A DNA stretch of 41,444 nucleotides, from NCBI GenBank assembly GCA_900660155.1, contig CABFPE010000493.1, positions 337,311 through 378,754 on the forward strand, in the 5' to 3' direction. The position numbers were made by a program, and so were the translations under genes. Under the pieces are notes generated by a model that was not told the origin of the DNA, ran no database searches, and saw only the letters and a program-made list of their open reading frames with translations. Source of the stretch: Hofstenia miamia. Lineage: Eukaryota > Xenacoelomorpha > Acoela > Hofsteniidae. This document shows positions 26,701-35,700 of the stretch, one piece after another. The first letter of the stretch is position 1. Every line of letters begins with the position of its first letter.

Positions 26701-29700
26701 CTCTTAAAATAAAGGTTTGCGAAAGTTGCATTCATTTATTATCCTGCTTGGACTATTTATTTTTGCGTTTAGTTTTATCGATGTGGTACTTCTTTCAAAT
26801 TGTTTTCTATATTAGCAATTTATGTTAGTTTGTAGTCTAGTGGTTTACATGTCTTCAATTTTACAACGTCCTACATTTTGTTTGTCATTTAGTTGCTTTG
26901 GAAGATAATTTTAATTTGAAAATACATTCAAAATCTATTGAAAACTTTCAGGCTCATTTCTATATAAATCAGGAGTTCTAAACTAGATTTGATCTGAACC
27001 CTGTAGATTATTAGTATTTAATATGTGCATGCATGTACATCGAATTGCCGTAACGTGATCGCTTGTCTTGGTTTTTTTTAGTTGTCAATGTTCAAGTCGG
27101 TATTTTTTAGTTTTTTTATGAAGTCACATTTTTTGTTATAACTCAGGTTTTGTTTAGGACAGACCGGATATTATTTTTCTAAAGATCCACGCTCCTTATA
27201 AAGTTTTGTACAAATATGCTGAAATTCTTCAAATGCGAATGCCATTGGAGGTATGTTTTATCCGGTTAACTAACATAACTCGTTGTTGTATTAGATTAAC
27301 AATCTAAAACTACAGACAAGAAAATCATTTTTCAAAGGGATAATGCGCAAATTTGCAAGTTTCTCAGAACCCATGCTCTTTCCGGAAGATGATGATGACA
27401 ACAAGGATCTGTGTATGCAGAATCCTTACAATTATTTCACAGCACCATTCACTGTTGCCCGCAAAACTCAGTAAGTTTGAATTAATCTGATCTTCATGAA
27501 AAGACATTTAGATTTGCTGTCAATAAGGAAATGAAGGAAGAGAACTTTTTTACCATTGCAGATAGAAATAGAATTGTAGGTCTTTGTGTTATTGTTTTAG
27601 GTACTACCATTAGTGGCTGTGACCAAAGATTTTGTTTTACGACCAAAATTCCGGCTAAGATTCATTTCTGAACATTATGATGAACAAATTATTTTGATCA
27701 TTTTTATTTGTATTTTTCTTTAATTGTTGGAACTATGCGCATGTTTTAATTGTTCCATTGAAAATTACAGTATTTCACTTAGTATTAGAAAATAATCGCC
27801 GACTACGGCAAAAAATCACGGCTACAGCTTTGTACGGCTAAAGCATTACGGCTGGCTAAGTACAGAATTTATTTTGCACGTCCGGCTACGTCCAAGAAAA
27901 TTGCCTTGGCCGCAGAACAGTAACTAGCATATGAAAATCTGGCTTTACCTGAATATTACAAAAACATATTCCATAGAATGGAAAACCTGATCAATACATT
28001 TATTCAAGGATCTTTCAAGAGTGTATGCCAATTCTATGTAAGAGGGAATTTCAATTATCAAAGTATTGAAAATGTTGATCACTCAAATTTTTGCATGCGT
28101 TTTGCAAAACCACTTTCAGTGTAATTTGACTTTGTCGATGATAGGGAATTAATATGGAAGTCAAAATTCTAAGTTACAAATGTTAATAAGTCTCTTTTAT
28201 GTTGCTTTAATCCAGTTCATTATCATAATTGGGCATTGAAGCAGAGGCCTTTGTAAAACCGGAAAATTAACTGCTCTAGATCCTGTTGATCTAAAGTTTC
28301 ATGTGCAATATACACAGTAATTTAATGGGCTGCAAAACCGTGTTTTCTGTTTTACCTGTCAAACATGATTTATTGTAAGAAACAGACTTTTCAACGAGCC
28401 GAGCTTCTAATGAGCCGAGCCGAGCTTGAGTATTGGATGTACAACGAGCCATTTTTAAGCAAACCAAATTTATAGTGCTGGTTGTTAATTTTTTTAATCT
28501 TATTTTAGAAATGTTTCTTAAATAATAGGAAGATGAATGGAAAAAATTCTGATTTTTAAAAAAATATCGAGCTAAAACGAGCCTCATTGAAAGATTTTAT
28601 GTGGCGAGCCGAGCCGAACTTGTCAAAATTTAAACGAGCCGAGCCGAGCTTAGAAATTACGGCTCGTTGACAAGTCTGGTAAGAAATAAGGATATTATCC
28701 TGCAATCTTAAGAATAAGAGTAAAACGTTCTTTTTGTTAAATATTTATTTTAGGTTTTCACCATTCTGAACAGAGCTATTTATGAAGCTAGCGAAAATCC
28801 TGGAATGATGGCTAAAACAGGTTTGTATTTCTTATTTTAAAATGTTCTATTAAACATTCCAAACTACAATACAAAATTTTGAAATTAAATATATCGTGCA
28901 TGGAAAATTCTTTCCAGATCAACCTCCGGTTAACTTCGATGTTGCATAAGTTTATGTCCAATGCTGTTTATGACGTTGCAAATGGATATGAGTGTTTAGC
29001 ATCAATTAATTTTAGATTATTTGATTTGTGTAGTTACATTTACGATTTTTCCTTTTTTAGGCGTTAATAAGTTAATTCAGGAAGGTAGTCTTACAGCGGC
29101 ATATCCTCTCCATGATGGCCATCATTTGTGGGATGAGACGACTGGTGGTGGTCCGTGGTATCAGAACATTGACAAACTTAACCATTTGCAAAAGTTATAC
29201 TACACATGGGCCTCGCCCAAGGCATTTTATAAAATACAGCCTATGGATCCAATCAGGTTATTCTCCAATCACTAGTTTGAGCTTTAAGTTCTGTGTCTAC
29301 TGGAATTTAAACTTGAAATACTTTATTTTGAATAAATTCCAAAATCCTATTAAGATTGCACATTTAGGCGATATTTTGGTGAAAAGATAGCGATGTATTT
29401 TGCGTGGCTTGGATTTTATACTCAGTGTCTTTTTCCTGCTGCAATCGTTGGGCTTTTCTGCTTTATTTATGGCGTTGTAACAATGACTGATGACACCATC
29501 GCCCACGAAGTCTGTTATGGACCTCCAAGCAAATATGTCATGTGTCCAAGGTGTGATAACATGTGTGACTTTTGGTATTTAAAAGATGCTTGTACAAATG
29601 TTCAGGTATGTATTTTTATTAGTCCTCGGCTTTTACTTGTGGTTTCATTGGTTGACCCTTTAATTCCTTAAATACATCGCAGTGTTATTTCAGAATTTTA

Positions 29701-32700
29701 TTTATTGAATTCATTTATGACACATATTAAAAGTTTCAGTGAAATTGTCTAATTTCTTCTGATTATGTAGTAGAAGTTCATTATATTTTTAATACTCCTA
29801 AGTATGAATTATCTTTAGATGTCTCAAATGTTTGATAACTTTTCGACAGTCATCTTCGCTATGTTTATGGCGATTTGGGGCTCACTTTTCCTTGAATTTT
29901 GGAAAAGAAAACAAAATACGATTGCTTTGAAATGGGATCTGTTCGGTTTTGAAGAGGAGCAGGACGCTATTAGACCGCAATATGAGGCTTTGGCAATGGA
30001 ACACAAAAAGCCCAATAGTCCTTGGTGGCGAGAGAATCCTATAACTGAAGTTAGTATATCCCTTTTTACTTGACTATGTTAATAAAGGTTTAATGCAGGC
30101 TTAAACAAAGCCCATTTTATACACCTTAATAGTGGGGCTTTTAAGTCATTAGGTTATCTACATATTTTCAGGCGATTGAACCATTTATGCCTTTCACGGT
30201 CAGGCTTCCTCGTCTTGCATTTTCCATTGGAACAGTTGTTTTTATGGTAAGCTTACATCTAGCACTTCAACACATTTAAGTTAATTTTGCAGATCTTGGT
30301 AGTATTTGCTGCTGTTGTGGCCGTTATTTTGTACCGCATGATATTCATTGGCGTTTATTCAGGTATGTTTGGCTCAACTAGTGCAACCTTGGCAACGTCT
30401 GGCACTGCTGCGATGCTAAATTTGGTGGGTATTACCATCTTATCAAAGCTTTATGAAAAAATTGCTGTTCGCCTAACTGAATTTGGTATGTTATTCTTGT
30501 AGAATTTTCAGGTAATACATCCTCAAAATCATATGAAATTTCAGTCTATTAAAACTTTTTTGAGTTTTATATTTGTTTGCGGATAATATCTAATGAATAT
30601 TTTAAATTCCATTTAGAAGTTATTTTACAGAAAGGAAGTAAAAATGAAGTTTGTTTTGTTGCTCAAGCGATTGCTTAAATCCAATAACAAAACTTTCTTA
30701 GAATCTCCAAGAACAGAAACCCAGTATGAAGACTCTTATACAATGAAAATGTTCATTTTCCAATTCGTCAACTACTACACATGCATCTTCTACATTGCTT
30801 TCATCAAGGGACGATTTACAGGATATCCTGGCCACTACAGACGTTTGTTTGGAGTTAGACAGGAAGAAGTAAGTTGTTTCTAAGGTTCCTTACCAAGTTA
30901 GCTTACTGCAAATTTGAAGGACGGTGCAGAATACATATCTGATACATATATACATATATGATTTTCATATAAAAATTCTGGTTTTAAATGCTACTAATTT
31001 GTATCATTAATCGTCTATATGTGTTCTAAAACGATTGTTTCTTAAAAAATTTAGATTGCTGTTAAAAATATGATTCTTCTTTTACATTCATAAATTGAGT
31101 CAATGTAGAAAAAAATTTATCTTTGCTCTGCTATAACATACTTGTCCTTGTAAGGTATTTGTATTCAATCCTCGTATATATATATATATATATCATAATT
31201 TTCAGAATAATCATCTGACCCCTACATTTTATATAAATTGTTAGCCCATATATTTATAAAATGATATTGGAAAACTCGAAAGAAGTACAAGTTTCTATTT
31301 ATTGTATATTTCTTTTTCATCCCTAATGAGCTATGCTGGTGTTATATATAATATTCAATGTAGTTGTATAAACATTCTTCGAACTTGCATTGTCTAGTTT
31401 ATGTTTTATATGAAATACCTGATTCCGGAAAAACTTTATGCAAGCTTTTTCACTATGCTAGTTCATGGAATAATATTTTAAGATGTAGTTGGAAACGTCA
31501 TCCTTCTTATTCCGAAGTTACTAGAATCTTCATAATTTCTACCTGACTTTTTAACACTATTTGTAAATGGTCACTTTTTATATTTTTTTCTGGACGTGGT
31601 TACATTTTAAATGTGGTTTGAACGTGCTTTACTTATATAATTGTGTCAGATTTTTTTGAATTCTTAGAATAAAAACATATTGGAAGCCTTTCTCAAAAGA
31701 AATACCCTTGGTAGTGTCTAAGATTTTGTTGAGAAAATGTATTGTTATTTAGTGTCAACCTGGCGGCTGTTTGATGGAATTGACGCTGCAGTTGGGAATA
31801 ATCATGGTCGGCAAACAGATATTCGACAATTTCAAAGAACTTATGATCCCGTATGTCACAAAAGCATTTCTCTCCTGCTTAATAAATAATTATCTAAAAT
31901 TGAAACAATTTTACTTTAGTTATGCTATGTATTACATTTTTTAAAAGCAGTATAATGATCACATCCATGACCTCTCAAATACTTACAAACTCCAATAACA
32001 TAATTACATGCTCGTATTTTTGTGAAACGCTGTACAATAGTTTGATTTGATATTGAAATTTATGGAGCTGGTCAAGCAGTAATGGAATTTCATTTTCAAT
32101 GTTAAAATGGATGCTACTTATTCAATAATTTATTTTAATTGACTTTTTATTTAACCAGTCAAAACAATTTTAAAACCTGACTAGGGGGCCTTTCCACCAT
32201 GTCCCACCTTGCGTAATCCACTGCTTGTAAAGACAATTTATTCCTATAAAGTATTTTCGTACTGAATGTAATATTGTTTCACATGTTTGTGTAGAGTAAA
32301 GACCGCATTTGGTTGAAAGTTTGTTTCCAATACTGTAATTTGTTTAGAATCATCTTTAAGTGCATGTCAAAGCGTAAAATAAAGGAGGAAGAGACCGAAG
32401 AAGAATTGAAATCCAAGATGCTGCCTCGTTACGAGGCCGATTATGTCTTGAACGAACAACCACCTCAGAATCTCTTCTATGAATACCTCGAGTTGGGTAA
32501 GATGATTTTGATATACTTTCTTGAAAATTCAAAATATTGTAAATGGCAACATCAGAGTTGTTAACAAGCCGAACTTCTAACGAATCGAGCTGAGTCGAGC
32601 CGAACTTGAGCACAGTATTTGATATACAACGAGCCTAAAATGAGGCAAAGCAAATTTATAGTTCTGCTTTTTTATTATTTTTTTAAGAAATGTTTATTAA

Positions 32701-35700
32701 ATAATAGGAGGAGATATGTATAAAGTTATTTGAGCGCAATATTTTTAAAAAAAATATCGAGCGAAAACGAGCCTCATTGAAGTATTTTATGTGGCGGTCG
32801 AGTCGAGCCGAACTTGGCAATTTCGGCTTTTTGACAAGTCTTTGCCACATATCCCTGGTGATTCTGGAAATTTCTGATGAGTTTTATAATAATGTAGGTT
32901 TTTAAAATTTGGATAAATTTTGTTCTGTAGCTACCGATGATCGCAATATGTACTGGGGCTTAAATATTTCAGCACTCTTCTATTTTACGAAATAAGACTT
33001 CAATTTCTGATCATCTAAATCCACGTATTTTAAGAAACTGTAAAATAAATTAAAGCATGTACATACCAAATTGTATGCAGTGGTTTCAAAGAATAATTCA
33101 ACTTTTTATATTGCATGCCATTGGGGATGTTTGCTATTATGAATCGTAGACTGTTATTGCTACTTTAGTTATTCAATTTGGATTTATCACCCTCTTTGTG
33201 GCTGCCTTTCCACTGGCTCCTTTCTTCGCTCTACTCAACAACATCATTGAACTCCGCTTGGATGCTTACAAGTTTATAACTCAGTTAAGAAGACCTTGGG
33301 CCCAAAAGAGCCAAGATATTGGTACGTTAGATTTATTAGTTCATTAAAGGAATCACTTGATATATTATTTGAAATTAGGCTAGGCAATTAGCACTTGAAA
33401 CTTAAATGATCGTAAATTTCCGGCATTTCTAGGTGTTTAGTTTCTCACTTAATTCTGGAAACTTTTTTTACCAACTTTTCAAATTTGCAAGTCTGCATAG
33501 CGTAGGTAAAAGAACTCATCAAAAAGACACCAGATGCGAGTATTTGTTTACAGGATTATCTGATCCACTGGCGTTGCAATAAGTGTGGGTATGGAGTGGT
33601 TTTTCTGGACTCGTATAATATTATAACTGAAACTATATTATTTGAAGCATTTTCTATTTTAGGCTCGTGGTTTCCCATTTTAGAAGGAATTGCAGTGTTA
33701 GCTGTAATCACCAATGTAAGTATTCTTGATTCTATAATCAATTCTATCTGTTATAGCATTTACGTATATGTAGTCATTGCTATTAATGTTTGAGGAAGCA
33801 TTCTCTTTTATTTAAGAAATCTGGTCAGATGCCTTTTCAAAGTTATTTGTATTAGAGTATCACGTTTGCACGTAGTTAGTTACGTAGATCACTTTGTAAT
33901 ACTAACTGTTGTCATCAACTGTTTTAATGTTCAATGTCTAATATGGCATTCTGAAGTCCACCTGTTATGCCTATAGTCTATGCCCGCTAATATCGTTTTA
34001 AGATTCATATTCGTCATTTATTTACAATATTTATTTTCACTTTAAACTTTCTATCACATAAGTTATCGAATGTTCTTTCAACCCCAAAATTTGGTTTTCT
34101 GATTTATTATCTTTAGCTTTGAAAAAACTTGCAAGTTAGAATCTAGAAATGAGTGCGGAGCGCGGTAATACCGCGGAAAACCGCTGTATGTCGCGGTAGC
34201 GATTTACCCAAGTGCGGTGGTTAGCACAGTAGAATTAAAACAGTTTGCGCTGGCAGAAAACGTGTTTTGTTTTAAGATTGAAATTCTCCAAGTATTTTTT
34301 CAAAATGTATAGTTTTCACATACACAGTATTAACAGTAATTTTTGCATATTTCATGGACAATGGAATACTACTCTAATAAAATTGGATGAATTGTGTAAT
34401 AGCCTAAGAAATTGTTTTTAAGATTTTCTATGGATGATCCATAATCCCAAAAAAACAATGCAGAAATATTTATATTTTCTTCTTAAAATTCGACTTCGTT
34501 GCGGTATACCGCTGTAAAACTTTTTTTGCGGTGATTTTTTGGTAAAAAATCGCACATCCCGGTGGTTAGCAATGAATTCTCTTTTAACAATGTTACCCAG
34601 AATATTTGTTTATTTATTAATTCTCTTGAAGGCCTTGATAATTGCATTGAGTTCAAGAGCTCTTTATCATTGGACATTAACTTTTGTCTATGGTGGTGGA
34701 CTTTCTGGCGAAGAGGTATTATCCATATCATTTTCGATTGCTGAATCTTCATTGTTTATGTATGGTAATCCAGAGTTCCCTCAGAACCAATCTGTGGCCG
34801 TCTGCAGGTTTAATTAAAGTCTTACTCACTTGTTTTCTACACTAACACACTCATCTTCTTTTACCTCATTCAATTTTGCTACTTATTTATAACACTCATA
34901 GTTGTTTGTAGTTGCTCAACCAGGTTCTTTCAGCCATTAAACTGCATGATATCGCTCACTACTAATTCTATTTATTGCTTAACGTATTGAATATGTTTTA
35001 TCAGAAATTTACAGTTCAACTTCAAAGCGATTTAATTTAATAAAAGCTCATAGCTAACCAGTTGTTAAAATAAGACCGTATCCATATATCATATCATTTT
35101 CTTTTGCGGGTCGTGACTATGGATAATGGGTGGACTTGACTTGTCATAAATGTGAATAATGTATGATTCTAGTTAACGTTAGTTCGCAAAAGGTTGACTT
35201 AAGATGTGGAACGTAAGTCAAAATAATGCATCGAACAAGATGTCGCATAAAATGAATATTATAATTTAAGGCAACGCTTATGGCTGTGCGGAGCAGTTCT
35301 TTACTCTATGTTTTGTTTCGTATTAATCCTGGTTCCGCGACTTCTTTCATGGGCTTTGTGTACTCAATTGCTGACGCCACTGAACTTTGCTTGAATAATT
35401 CCACTTCAAAAAACGATTGCAACGTAACAGAAACTGTTCCCTACGCGGAACATACACTTTGTCGGTATAGTGATGTAGCCTGTTAATTTTCGTGTGGAAT
35501 TCCGCTGCACATTTTCCAAAAGCTTAAACTTGTATATATGTGCGCTTCTATAGCATGTTTATGTAATAACTGTTCATAACTGATGTAAACTGTTCTATGT
35601 GTTAAATCCTGATTGCCGGAAGCTTAGCATGATGCAAAAAAGTTTTCGTGAAACAAACCGATGCTTCATTCATAAAGTTAGCCTATACGCTCCAGACTTG

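Larger units (their letters stand above)
22322..27157 (+). other. Anoctamin intron 4 (4.8 kb)
   Basis: Mostly the 2.85-kb hAT element with its nested Tc1 element. A GC-rich CCCGGCCCGGCCCGGGCC block lies at 23466-23483, and an (AT)n tract at 23685-23715. Confidence 0.8.

Noticed and set aside
28918..29067. Coding-looking stretch after TTTCCAG between exons 8 and 9
   Set aside because: The phase that fits exon 8 reaches a stop after about ten codons, there is no good donor, and exons 8 and 9 join perfectly without it.
29824..30015. Minus-strand ORF opposite anoctamin exon 11
   Set aside because: It is the antisense shadow of a strongly supported exon.
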